DNA of 64,000 nucleotides from G963665185 sp049723905 (lineage in GTDB: Bacteria; Desulfobacterota; Desulfovibrionia; Desulfovibrionales; Desulfovibrionaceae), in contig NZ_JBJKFD010000001.1 of the NCBI RefSeq assembly GCF_049723905.1, positions 2,108,001 through 2,172,000 of the forward strand, written 5' to 3'. Positions 8,103 through 18,258 of the stretch are shown here, piece after piece. Under the pieces are notes generated by a model, which was not told the DNA's origin, did no database searches, and saw nothing but the letters and a program-made list of their open reading frames with translations. Both the position numbers and the translations under genes were made by a program. Positions within the stretch are counted from its first letter, which is position 1. The number at the start of each line of letters is the position of its first letter.

Positions 8103-9464
8103 ATGACAAGGGAACAATATCTACTTGAATATTTATTCAAATCAGGAATCGATACCGTGCGTCCTGATCTTGCAGTAAACCGATGTGTCCGCATTTCGGA
8201 CAATTTGCTGCATATCTGTGGCCGGGTCTACGATCTCAATGCATTTGAAAAAATAGAATTACTGGGTGCCGGGCTCCAGGTCGGGGCCATGGCCCGCGAA
8301 GTGGAAGAAATCCTTGGAGACAGGCTGAGCGGTGGAGACATCATTGTGGGCGAAGGCCAAGGCCTTGACCTCAAACGTGTTGCCTGCCACGAAGCCTCGC
8401 TCCCGCTCCCCAGCGGAGAAGCATTCGCCGCCTCGGAAAATATTCTTGCCAGACTCCGGGCAGGAAACGAAAAGACACTTTTCATCGTACTTATCAGCGA
8501 TGGTGCAAGCTCCCTGTTGTGCGCTCCCAGTCAGCTTCCTCTAAGCGACAGTCGGCAAACCATTCGTCTGCTTCTGGAAAAAGGTGCGAGCACCGCCCAG
8601 GTGGCCTGCGTCCGCAAACATCTTTCCCGCCTCAAGGGGGGCCTTCTTGCCCGCCGCGCCGCGCCTGCGCATTTGGAGTGTCTGGCCGTCTCCGACCTGC
8701 CGGAAGACGTTCCCGGCCTTGTCGGCGCAGGACCTACCCTCCCCGATCCAACGACCTTTGCCGATGCTTTGGAAGTGCTCTACGCCCACGGCCTTGAGGA
8801 TAAAGTCCCGCCCAGCGTGCTCAGAAGGCTGACCCTTGGCAAGGCCGGCCGCCTGCCCGAAACACCCAAGCCGGGCGATCCCGTCTTTGCCCGCTGCCAC
8901 ACCACGGTGATTGCCGGAATGCGCCGCATGCTCAGCGCCATCACCGAAAAGGCGGCCACCATGGGGCTGGAAGTACGCCAGCTCCCGGCCATCAGCGGCA
9001 GTGCCCGCATTACTGCATGGGAACTGTCGCACCTGGCCAGCATTGCCGCAACCGGACTCAATGGTGACAGGCCCATCCTTTTCCTGACCGGCGGACAGAC
9101 CACCACGGTGCAGAGCGACGGCAGCAGAAAATGGAAACATACGGACAAGAAAAATGAGCGCAACCAGGAGCTGGCCCTGGCCCTTGCCTCGGCCTTTCAA
9201 GGCAACATGCGGCTGAGCGCCCTGTGTGCTGGAACCACCGGTCTGAACGGAAGTGCCGAAACCGCCGGCGCATTTGTGGACGGAGCCACGGTAACCAGCG
9301 GCCATGGACAGGGGCTCGACGCCCGCGACTTTTTGGCCCGCAACGATTCCCACGCCTTTTTCCAAAAGGTCGGAGGACTCTTCACAACAGGCCCCACCCG
9401 CACCAATGTGGCGGATCTGGCCATGGTCCTCATCGGCAAGGCCGACAAAATCAACTTCTCCTGA
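8103..9464 (+). CDS. Divergent glycerate 2-kinase (MOFRL family) homologue
   Basis: The 453-residue protein follows the layout of GckA/TtuD glycerate 2-kinases: an N-terminal DUF4147 domain and a C-terminal MOFRL domain. RKHLSRLKGG (171-180), SDLPEDVPG, a shifted GPTLPD and ERNQELALALA are recognisable. Several motifs that are near-invariant in working enzymes have changed, as I recall the family: GAGK reads GAGL (55-58), the AGHPxPD segment reads EASLPLPS, SGGGSALL reads SDGASSLL (132-139), and GTDGxDGP reads GTTGLNGS. The frame is intact over the full family length, so this is not decay. It may act on another substrate or have lost kinase activity. The start has little ribosome-site support. 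Confidence 0.8.
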   Translation: MTREQYLLEYLFKSGIDTVRPDLAVNRCVRISDNLLHICGRVYDLNAFEKIELLGAGLQVGAMAREVEEILGDRLSGGDIIVGEGQGLDLKRVACHEASLPLPSGEAFAASENILARLRAGNEKTLFIVLISDGASSLLCAPSQLPLSDSRQTIRLLLEKGASTAQVACVRKHLSRLKGGLLARRAAPAHLECLAVSDLPEDVPGLVGAGPTLPDPTTFADALEVLYAHGLEDKVPPSVLRRLTLGKAGRLPETPKPGDPVFARCHTTVIAGMRRMLSAITEKAATMGLEVRQLPAISGSARITAWELSHLASIAATGLNGDRPILFLTGGQTTTVQSDGSRKWKHTDKKNERNQELALALASAFQGNMRLSALCAGTTGLNGSAETAGAFVDGATVTSGHGQGLDARDFLARNDSHAFFQKVGGLFTTGPTRTNVADLAMVLIGKADKINFS

Positions 9465-9532
9465 GCCAACACGGTAATCGCGAGATTCAGGCGCCCATTG
9501 CCAACATCCTGTGACGCGGATACTCTGCAGTC

Positions 9533-10897
9533 ATGTATCATATCAGGAATTTTCACCTCCCCGTACTTACTCTTCCGCTGCTTGCGGTCTGGCTGCTCTT
9601 TTCCGGCTGCACCTCCGTCCGCACCGTGGCCGACCCCGTCGATCTGACCACCCTTCCCCAACGGGCCGAGGCGTATTTTCCCCCGGAGCAGGCCTGTACC
9701 CCGCTTATGGAACCTGCCGAACAGCAGCAGATGTACCTGCGCTTTCGGGCCTATTGGTTCGGACCCTGGGAACGGGAACAGCCCGTCAGTCGCAAGTCCC
9801 TGATTCTCTGGCCGGTAACGGCATACCGCAAAAGCACCCTGTACGGGGCCAATCTGCGGCCGCTGCCGGAACACTGGCTCCACGACATGGCCGCAAAGGC
9901 GGACATGGAAGACTTCCCCAACACGCGGTTGCGGGGCATCACCGTAACCAACACCTCCCTGCGTGCCCTGCCCACGGACCAGCCCGCCTTTCTCGACCCG
10001 CACAAGGCCGGGGAAGGATTCCCCTTTGATTACATGCAGAACAGTGGAGTTTTGGCAGGCACCCCGCTGTTCCTGGCCCATACCTCGGCAGACGGCCAAT
10101 GGATTTTCGCGGAAGCGCCCCAGGCTTCCGGCTGGATTCCGGCCCGTGATGTGGCTTTCGTGGACGACAGCTTTGCCGACACCTTCCGCTCCGCCCCGCT
10201 TATGGCGGTGGTCCGCGACCACTCCCCCCTGCACGACGACTTCGGACTTTTCCGGTTTCAGGCCCGCATCGGCTCTGTGTTGCCGCTTTTGACGCGCAGC
10301 GGCAGAGGCTGGGAAACCCTGCTGCCCGTCCGCAATATCTTTGGAAAGGCCGCGGCGGTTCCTGCCGTTGTGTCCGCCCCCAATGCCCGGCCTATGCCCT
10401 GGCCCCTGACAAAGGCAAACATGGCCGTGCTGTTGGATCAGATGATAGGGCAGCCCTACGGATGGGGCGGCCTGTACGGCGGAAGGGATTGCTCGGCCAG
10501 CATGCTCGATCTGTTCATCCCGTTCGGCCTGGGACTGCCGCGCAATTCCAAGGACCAGACCAACAGCGGGGAAGTCATCCGGCTGGAAGGACTGACGCCG
10601 GACCAGAAAAAAGAACAGGTGCTCGAACAGGGGCGCCCCTTCATGACCCTGCTGGGCATGCCGGGACACATCATGCTGTACCTGGGCGAATTTGAGGGAA
10701 AGGCCGTGGCCTTCCACGCCACCTGGGGCGTCAAGACCAGCGAGACCCTGCTCTGGGGACGGCACAAGGAAGGAAGGCACCTTGTGGGCAAAGGGATCAT
10801 CAGTACCCTTTCCCTGGGCATGGAACTTCGCCACGCCAAAAGACCGGAAGGCGATCTCGCCTACCGTCTCACCACCATGACGCTACTCGGTTTCTGA
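9533..10897 (+). CDS. NlpC/P60-family lipoprotein with SH3-like domains
   Basis: A 454-residue predicted lipoprotein. A hydrophobic N-terminus ends in the lipobox LFSGC, with Cys26 as the lipidation site. The middle region looks like the stabilising and SH3-like domains found in SH3/NlpC peptidases of this type (for example TNTSLRALPTDQ and GWIPARDVAFVDD). The C-terminal NlpC/P60 domain has a plausible catalytic Cys320 in GGRDCSAS, His379 in MPGHIMLYLG and a third polar residue, His395, in AFHATWG. It should cut peptidoglycan stem peptides in the periplasm. Its 3' end overlaps the convergent universal stress protein gene by 15 bases. Confidence 0.88.
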   Translation: MYHIRNFHLPVLTLPLLAVWLLFSGCTSVRTVADPVDLTTLPQRAEAYFPPEQACTPLMEPAEQQQMYLRFRAYWFGPWEREQPVSRKSLILWPVTAYRKSTLYGANLRPLPEHWLHDMAAKADMEDFPNTRLRGITVTNTSLRALPTDQPAFLDPHKAGEGFPFDYMQNSGVLAGTPLFLAHTSADGQWIFAEAPQASGWIPARDVAFVDDSFADTFRSAPLMAVVRDHSPLHDDFGLFRFQARIGSVLPLLTRSGRGWETLLPVRNIFGKAAAVPAVVSAPNARPMPWPLTKANMAVLLDQMIGQPYGWGGLYGGRDCSASMLDLFIPFGLGLPRNSKDQTNSGEVIRLEGLTPDQKKEQVLEQGRPFMTLLGMPGHIMLYLGEFEGKAVAFHATWGVKTSETLLWGRHKEGRHLVGKGIISTLSLGMELRHAKRPEGDLAYRLTTMTLLGF

Positions 10898-11362
10898 GTC
10901 GCCCGACGGCCCAGTCATGGCCCCAGGCAGCGGCTCAGTCGGCTCCTCGAACAGCGGAAAGAGCAGCACGGCGCAGGGAGCCTTTTCCATGATGGTCATG
11001 CCCGTGTAATCCACCCTGCCCAGTGGATGGCCGGAAGGCTGATGTCCGCCGATCACGATGAGATCCACATTGGTGGACCGGGCCAGACGGCAGGCTTCCA
11101 TGGCAGGGTCCGCAGGGTAGCAGAGAAATTCCACGTCCACATCAGGTGCCAGCCCCGAACGGATTTCTTTTTCAAAGCGTTCAGCGGCCTTGGAGCAGGC
11201 ATTCGCACATTCCGCTTCAGATTCCCGTCCAATGCATCGATAATCCACGGCATGAAAAAGGATAAGCCGTGCCGCATGAACCCCGGCCAGCTCGGACGCT
11301 TTGCGTGCAGCCTGCAGGCTGCTGGTGGAAAACTTGAGAGGAACCAGTATACGCCGGAACAT
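10883..11362 (-). CDS. Universal stress protein (UspA family)
   Basis: A 159-residue single-domain Usp. It starts MFRRILVPLKFS, where family members usually read ILVPxDFS. It continues with an LILFHAVD strand and ends with the nucleotide-loop region DLIVIGGHQPSGHPLGRV...APCAVLLFP. ATP-binding Usps have GxxGxxGxxxGS(V) here. This protein has GGHQPSGHPLGRVDYTG, so nucleotide binding is uncertain. The start at 11362 has a strong GGAGGT; an upstream in-frame start would add 24 residues without similarity. The conserved Asp of the first strand is Lys here. It lies convergent to the NlpC/P60 gene and just downstream of pspF's 3' end on the same strand. Confidence 0.88.
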   Translation of the reverse strand: MFRRILVPLKFSTSSLQAARKASELAGVHAARLILFHAVDYRCIGRESEAECANACSKAAERFEKEIRSGLAPDVDVEFLCYPADPAMEACRLARSTNVDLIVIGGHQPSGHPLGRVDYTGMTIMEKAPCAVLLFPLFEEPTEPLPGAMTGPSGDSETE

Positions 11363-11473
11363 CGCACACCTCCGTTGTATACCTTTCCTTATCACGAACC
11401 CGTCCACCATGCGTAGCGTTAAATACAGCTTCATATATATTGTTTCAGCCCCGCCGTTTGCGCCTCCAAGGGG

Positions 11474-12595
11474 CTATTGCTCCTCTTGGGCTTCCGGTTG
11501 CAGTTCCAGCTTCCGGTACAGCGCCCTGAACTGATTATAGGTCAGCCCCAGCAGTTCCGCGGCCTTTCGCTGGTTGTACCGCGAGGTTTGCAGGGCATTG
11601 ACCATCAATGTCCGCTTGAGCCGCTCCACCTGGTCGGGAAGAGAGCTTGAAAAATCAGTTTCCTTTCCAGCCCTCGCCCCTGGTCCCCCGGCTTGCTGCG
11701 CATCGGGGCAAGCATCGGGGCAAGCATCGGGGCAAATACCAACCTCCCCAGCCGGGGCTCTTTCCGCGGGGGCCTTGTCGGCATTCTCGGCATTGTCGGG
11801 ACGGGGACGAAACGGTGATTTGAACGGATCAAAACCAACGTTTCGTACATCCCCTCCGCTATTGAACACGGCCCGTTCCACCACGTTTTTCAGTTCCCGG
11901 ACATTTCCCGGCCAGGGGTAGGACAACAGCTGTTTTTCGGCCTGAGTGGAAAACTCGGGGCTCTGGTCCAATTCCAATTCCAGAGCCATATCCGAGGCGA
12001 ACTTGCGTGCCAGCAATAAAATATCGTCCTCGCGCTGGCGCAAAGGCGGCACGGTCAGCACCAGAAAGCTGAGTCTGTCCAGCAGGTCGCGCTTGAATTT
12101 TCCATTGGCTGCCATGGACGGCAAATCCGCATTGGTCGCGCCAATGACCCGGGCGTCGGACTGGACCACCTGGCTTCCACCGACCCTTTCGAAAACACCG
12201 TACTCCACGGCCCGCAAAATCTTTTCCTGGGCTGCCAGGTCCAGGGTGGCTATTTCATCCAGAAACAGTGTTCCTTCGCAGGCAGCCTCGAATTTCCCCA
12301 CGCGCCGGGCCACGGCACCGGTAAATGCGCCAGCCTCGTGCCCGAACAATTCACTTTCCAGCAGGGAGGGCGTCAGGGAGGCACAGTTGAGCGTAACCAA
12401 AGGCCCGTCCCACCGCTCGGAAAGGTAGTGCAGACGAGCCACGGCAAGCTCCTTGCCGGTGCCGCGTTCACCAATGACGAGCACGGGGCGCTGCACCCGC
12501 GCAGCGCGGGCAAGATCGTCCAGAAAGTCCAGAAACACATCACTGCGGCCCAATAATTCAATACGGGCTGGATCGAAGGGCAAATCTTGGCTCAT
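11474..12595 (-). CDS. pspF: PspF-like sigma-54 enhancer-binding protein
   Basis: A 373-residue AAA+ activator without a receiver domain, as in E. coli PspF. Walker A is GERGTGKE (42-49), the sigma-54 contact loop is GAFTGA (89-94) and Walker B is TLFLDE (109-114). WPGNVRELKNVVERAVF closes the AAA+ part. The Fis-type helix-turn-helix is at the C-terminus (RKAAELLGLTYNQFRALYRK). A linker of about 70 residues between them contains three tandem CPDA units. It is divergent from pspA with a sigma-54 promoter between, so it should activate the pspABC operon when not held by PspA. The symbol rests on architecture and context. Confidence 0.93.
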   Translation of the reverse strand: MSQDLPFDPARIELLGRSDVFLDFLDDLARAARVQRPVLVIGERGTGKELAVARLHYLSERWDGPLVTLNCASLTPSLLESELFGHEAGAFTGAVARRVGKFEAACEGTLFLDEIATLDLAAQEKILRAVEYGVFERVGGSQVVQSDARVIGATNADLPSMAANGKFKRDLLDRLSFLVLTVPPLRQREDDILLLARKFASDMALELELDQSPEFSTQAEKQLLSYPWPGNVRELKNVVERAVFNSGGDVRNVGFDPFKSPFRPRPDNAENADKAPAERAPAGEVGICPDACPDACPDAQQAGGPGARAGKETDFSSSLPDQVERLKRTLMVNALQTSRYNQRKAAELLGLTYNQFRALYRKLELQPEAQEEQ

Positions 12596-12705
12596 ATAAA
12601 TACTCTTTGGCTAAATTAACCTATAACTATCTAAATACGCCAGTTACGTTTTTACGACAAGCTCGCATTCCACCAATATTCCAAGCAGTTGCAAAAACAA
12701 CGTCA

Positions 12706-12722
12706 TTGGCACGACTTCTGCT
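12706..12722 (+). promoter_or_regulatory. Sigma-54 (-24/-12) promoter of pspA
   Basis: TTGGCACGACTTCTGCT has the -24 GG and -12 GC dinucleotides exactly 12 bases apart, with one mismatch to the TGGCACG-N4-TTGC consensus. It lies 35 bases upstream of the pspA start and opposite pspF, the expected activator. The AT-rich 100 bases upstream (12600-12700) would hold the activator sites and pspF's own promoter. Confidence 0.9.
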
Positions 12723-12757
12723 TTTATCCGGACAACTACAATTCATCGGAGGACGTC

Positions 12758-13423
12758 ATGGGTATTTTTTCTCGTTTCAAAGACATCGTAACTTCCAACT
12801 TCAACCATATGCTCGACCGGGCCGAAGATCCGGAAAAGATGATACGCCTCATGATTCGCGAAATGGAAGAGACGCTGGTGGAGATCAAGTCCTCCTGCGC
12901 CGCATCCATGGCCGATCGCAAACGCATGTCCCGCGACCTGGACAATCTGCGCTCCAAGGAAGCCAAATGGGACGAACGCGCCCGTCTGGCAATGGAACGC
13001 GGGCGTGAAGACCTGGCCCGCGAAGCCCTGGTGGAAAAGAAGCGTCTGAGCACCCTGCTCGAAGAACTGGAAGCCGAACTCGCCCAGGGCGATGCCGTAG
13101 TGGAGCAGGCCCAGGAAGACATTGGCCTTTTGGAAGAAAAGCTGGCCATGGCCAAGGACAAGCAGCGTTCCCTGATCAAGCGGCACGCCAGAGCCAAGCA
13201 GCGCAAGCAGGCCCGCCAGGAAGTCCGCAAGCTGCACGACAACGAAACATTCCTGCGATTCCACCGCTACGAACAGCGCATCGAACGCATGGAGGCCGAA
13301 GCCGACGTGGAAGGCCCGCACAGCGGCCCGACCATGGAAGACGAATTCCGCCGCATGGAAGCCGACGAGGACGTGGAAAAGGAACTCCAGGACCTCAAGA
13401 AGAAAGTGGCAAACAAGGATTGA
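12758..13423 (+). CDS. pspA: Phage shock protein A (PspA/IM30 family)
   Basis: A 221-residue, almost entirely helical protein. The family N-terminus MGIFSRFKDIVTSNFNHMLD gives an amphipathic membrane-binding helix. The conserved AEDPEKMIRLMIREMEETLV block follows, then long coiled coils. PspA binds stressed inner membrane, supports membrane integrity and inhibits PspF in E. coli. The start has CGGAGGA at ideal spacing and lies 35 bases below the sigma-54 promoter. It heads a pspA-pspB-pspC order. The acidic, charged C-terminus is typical. Confidence 0.96.
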   Translation: MGIFSRFKDIVTSNFNHMLDRAEDPEKMIRLMIREMEETLVEIKSSCAASMADRKRMSRDLDNLRSKEAKWDERARLAMERGREDLAREALVEKKRLSTLLEELEAELAQGDAVVEQAQEDIGLLEEKLAMAKDKQRSLIKRHARAKQRKQARQEVRKLHDNETFLRFHRYEQRIERMEAEADVEGPHSGPTMEDEFRRMEADEDVEKELQDLKKKVANKD

Positions 13424-13533
13424 TTGGGGCACAATGACGTTGCGACCGTCCGAAAGGAGGGCATGACGCCCCGCTGCCAAAGCCCCTTTCGACCTCGCCA
13501 CTTCGCAAACCGACAACTACCGGCAGGCATCAC

Positions 13534-13770
13534 ATGCACGGCTTTTTTTGGCAGGAAGAATTCTGGGACATCATCAAACTGGTGATTATCTTCGCCTTCA
13601 TCCTGGGCATTCTGAAATTGCGCCAGGGCTCAGGAAAAGACAAAGAGCGCGACGCCGAAGACACCAAGACAATTCAGGAACTCTACCAGGGGTTCGAGCG
13701 TATGGAAGAGCGTGTTGACTCGCTCGAAACGCTCCTCCTGGACAAGAACAAAAAGGATAAAGGCTCATGA
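13534..13770 (+). CDS. pspB: PspB-like membrane protein
   Basis: A 78-residue protein. One N-terminal transmembrane segment (about residues 10-27, IIKLVIIFAFILGILKL) is followed by a charged, heptad-like tail (ERMEERVDSLETLL). This matches the size and layout of PspB, which with PspC senses membrane stress and pulls PspA away from PspF. Sequence identity to PspB is weak, so the call leans on position between pspA and pspC. Its last codons overlap the pspC start by four bases (ATGA), indicating translational coupling. Confidence 0.8.
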   Translation: MHGFFWQEEFWDIIKLVIIFAFILGILKLRQGSGKDKERDAEDTKTIQELYQGFERMEERVDSLETLLLDKNKKDKGS

Positions 13771-14222
13771 GACGCAACAATGGGGGTCCCCGCGGTTGGA
13801 AGGTACGGAGTTGCAGGTTCGGGCGAGGTCCCGGCCAGCAGAGCTACGGTCCGGACGGAAGAACCGGGCCCTACCGGTCACGCAACGGTAAATTCCTTGG
13901 AGTGTGCCGAGGGATGTCGGAATACTACGGACTCCCTCTTCGCTGGGTACGAATCGGCGTTATTGCGGCGGCAATATTCACGGGCATCTGGCCAGCTCTC
14001 ATCCTTTACGTCATTGTGGCCTTTCTGCTCAAACCGGAACCCGTTGTTCCCCTCAAAAACGAATCGGAGCAGGAATTTTACGAATCCTATGCTTCTTCCC
14101 GCGAACAGGGGCTGAGCAGACTCAAGCGCAAGTTCGACCAGTTGGACAAACGCATCCGGCGTATGGAAGACCATGTGACCAGCAAGGAATTCGAATGGGA
14201 TGAGCGGTTCAACCAACGCTAG
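13767..14222 (+). CDS. pspC: PspC-domain stress sensor
   Basis: A 151-residue protein. A basic, Gly/Arg-rich N-terminus is followed by the PspC signature YRSRNGKFLGVCRGMSEYYG, then a membrane segment (VRIGVIAAAIFTGIWPALILYVIVAFLLK). A cytosolic or periplasmic coiled tail rich in Lys/Arg/Glu comes last (LKRKFDQLDKRIRRMED). PspC partners PspB in stress sensing. It overlaps pspB by four bases and is the last gene of the operon before a terminator. Confidence 0.93.
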   Translation: MRRNNGGPRGWKVRSCRFGRGPGQQSYGPDGRTGPYRSRNGKFLGVCRGMSEYYGLPLRWVRIGVIAAAIFTGIWPALILYVIVAFLLKPEPVVPLKNESEQEFYESYASSREQGLSRLKRKFDQLDKRIRRMEDHVTSKEFEWDERFNQR

Positions 14223-14377
14223 TCCCGCATTTGCCGCTTGCCGTTCAAAGCCCCCTGCCCGCGGCACACGCCAGTGCAGCAGCCATGCCCCCTATGCTGC
14301 ATGAGCAAGGCGAGTTCCTTGAACACCGCATTTGCTGGTTGATCGCGCTGATGATTGTTTGAAAATTTCCCACTACC

Positions 14378-14413
14378 AATTCCTGCCGGGTATTCGCCTG
14401 GCAGGAATTTTTC
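14378..14413 (+). terminator. Terminator downstream of pspC
   Basis: AATTCCTGCC pairs with GGCAGGAATT around a 12-base loop and runs into TTTTT. The 155 bases between pspC and this hairpin hold no gene. Confidence 0.88.
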
Positions 14414-14454
14414 ATTGCAGAGCGCAATCTCTTGCTGAAAGCACCCAGCAACGG

Positions 14455-14493
14455 AAAATAAAAAAACCGACGCGCACGAGGTACACGTCGGTT
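14455..14493 (-). terminator. Terminator of the PP-loop gene
   Basis: On the minus strand an 8-bp stem (AACCGACG / CGTCGGTT) is followed directly by a run of T. It lies 36 bases after the stop of the PP-loop gene. Confidence 0.85.
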
Positions 14494-14529
14494 GAAATCA
14501 TTACAAAATGACCGCCTCCGGGAGACGTT

Positions 14530-15591
14530 TCAGCTCTTGGAATCCGAAATGATAATACTGGTCTTGTTCCGGCGCACACTTTCCCAGTCGCGCACGGTCC
14601 AGTTGGTCTCGGTTGTCCGGCTGGGCAGCACGGAGACTGTGCGCTGTTCACCGCCTTCGACAACCAGCACATCCACTTCTCCACCGCTCTTGCGGGCCTT
14701 GGGTGAAAAGCTGGCAGTAAAGGCGGCCGCATCCCGCACCACTTCTTCGCTCCATGACGTACCGGGCAGCTGACGCCCCAAGGCCAACGGCCCCGGATGG
14801 TCTGCCAGGCGGAACAATAAATCCGTGGGGCGGATGAATTTTTCCAGCATGTCGTTGTCGGCCTCGTTGCGGCCGATGCTCAGCCAGTGGGGGCCGCTCC
14901 AATACTGGCGTCCGGTGTTGGCCAGATCGAAATCTTCGGGAACCGGAGCGGGCATGTGGCGAAAGACGTCGAAATACCGTTTGGCCGACTCCTTTTCCGT
15001 GAGCCTGCATCCGCCAGCCGGAGCAGGAATTTCCACAAACCCGTATTCTTTGGCCAGGGCAAGCTGATCCTTCCGCCCGCGTCCCCGCATATCGCCCAGC
15101 TTTTCCCGATCTACCAGGCCGGAGAGTTCCACAGGCGTGGGGTCGATCTGGCGGGCACAGAGCGGACGCAGCAGGACGTCGCCGACCTCGGCCTCGTTGC
15201 GGATGGAATTGAGCGCGTCACGCCGCTGCGACATGGGCCGCTGGCCCACCACCTCGCCACTGATGATGAACTGCGCCCCGTATTGGGCCATCATCTGTTT
15301 GGCCCGGCGCAGCATGAGGATTTTGCAGTTGATACACGGGTTGAGAACCTTGCCGAAACCGTAAACCGGCCCGGAGCGCATCATATCTATATATTCCTGG
15401 CCCACGTCCACCTGAAGAAGCTCCACACCGTACATGCTCTGCCATTCGGCCAATAGGCCCGGGTGGCCGAAAAAAGGCGAGGTAAAGTGCAGCCCCAGGA
15501 CGTCAAGCCCTTGCCGCTGAATCATACGAACGGCCAGAAGCGAGTCCAGCCCTCCGGAAAAAAGTGCTAATGCGTGGTAGGATTTTTTCAT
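14530..15591 (-). CDS. ThiI/MnmA-like PP-loop protein with NFACT-R-type domain
   Basis: About 353 residues. The PP-loop ATP-binding motif is at the N-terminus (LALFSGGLDSLLAVR). The cysteine site NPCINCK and the later PAPAGGCRLTE motif match tRNA thiolation enzymes that activate a uridine and insert sulfur. The C-terminal third (NTGRQYWSGPHWLSIGRNEADNDML...) resembles the NFACT-R-type RNA-binding domain known to be fused to such PP-loop domains. It therefore probably thiolates an RNA. It is neither a canonical MnmA nor ThiI (no THUMP domain). Starts at 15609 or 15627 would add 6 or 12 residues; none has a clear ribosome site. Confidence 0.82.
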   Translation of the reverse strand: MKKSYHALALFSGGLDSLLAVRMIQRQGLDVLGLHFTSPFFGHPGLLAEWQSMYGVELLQVDVGQEYIDMMRSGPVYGFGKVLNPCINCKILMLRRAKQMMAQYGAQFIISGEVVGQRPMSQRRDALNSIRNEAEVGDVLLRPLCARQIDPTPVELSGLVDREKLGDMRGRGRKDQLALAKEYGFVEIPAPAGGCRLTEKESAKRYFDVFRHMPAPVPEDFDLANTGRQYWSGPHWLSIGRNEADNDMLEKFIRPTDLLFRLADHPGPLALGRQLPGTSWSEEVVRDAAAFTASFSPKARKSGGEVDVLVVEGGEQRTVSVLPSRTTETNWTVRDWESVRRNKTSIIISDSKS

Positions 15592-15688
15592 CGCCGGGAA
15601 GCTACTCATTCCCCGTCCGGCTGGCAAGCCGCAATCCGGAAGGCCGAAACGGTCCGGAGCAAGTTCTGTTTCTCCCGCAGGGTCTACG

Positions 15689-15699
15689 AAAAAAGGCCG

Positions 15700-15708
<9 letters not shown>
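15689..15708 (-). terminator. Weak terminator at the end of the hybrid kinase gene
   Basis: On the minus strand AAAAGG, the stop codon region, then CCTTTTTT form a 6-bp stem and T-run that overlap the last codons of the kinase gene. Confidence 0.5.
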
Positions 15709-17865
<2,157 letters not shown>

Positions 17866-18150
17866 GTGTCCCTCCCTGTGGATGACACAGTCTCAGTTTA
17901 CCCACTCCCGATTTTTCCTCCACTCCCCGGTGCACGGCACTTGGGAGAAAACAACCGTATACATTTAACCCTTAATCAGCATTCTTTGTCCAGAAAGAAT
18001 CAGGTCCAACCAATGCAACGAAAAAGCCTTTAAACCAATAAAATACATGCCGTCTTCGCACCATCTTCATTCCGCAACATTCTCGTAACACATCGCAGGC
18101 AATGTCTGTCCGGTCTTGCGACATCGCTCGTGAGAACAAGGTTTTCAGGG

Positions 18151-18190
18151 CTGTAACCGAGATTCTCTCAGCCTGTAACGTTTCTGCAAC
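18151..18190 (+). promoter_or_regulatory. Tandem Pho box upstream of pstS
   Basis: CTGTAAC (18173-18179), four bases, then CTGCAAC (18184-18190) gives the 7-4-7 direct repeat bound by PhoB. Another CTGTAAC lies at 18151, exactly two 11-bp periods upstream, so a second, weaker box is in phase. A TACCTATTAT stretch at 18201-18210 can provide the -10. The pstS start is 69 bases after the box. Confidence 0.8.
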
Positions 18191-18258
18191 ATAGGGCTTC
18201 TACCTATTATCATCGTCTCACTTAGACATTTTGTTTGATCATCCTCAGGAGGACAATT

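Noticed and set aside
11700..11735. Possible CRISPR-like repeats
   Set aside because: The units are 12 bases, contiguous without spacers, and in frame within pspF.
13463..13585. Small 40-codon frame with a strong AAGGAGG site overlapping pspB
   Set aside because: No homology is recognisable and it overlaps pspB in another frame; listed only as a point to check in the psp finding.
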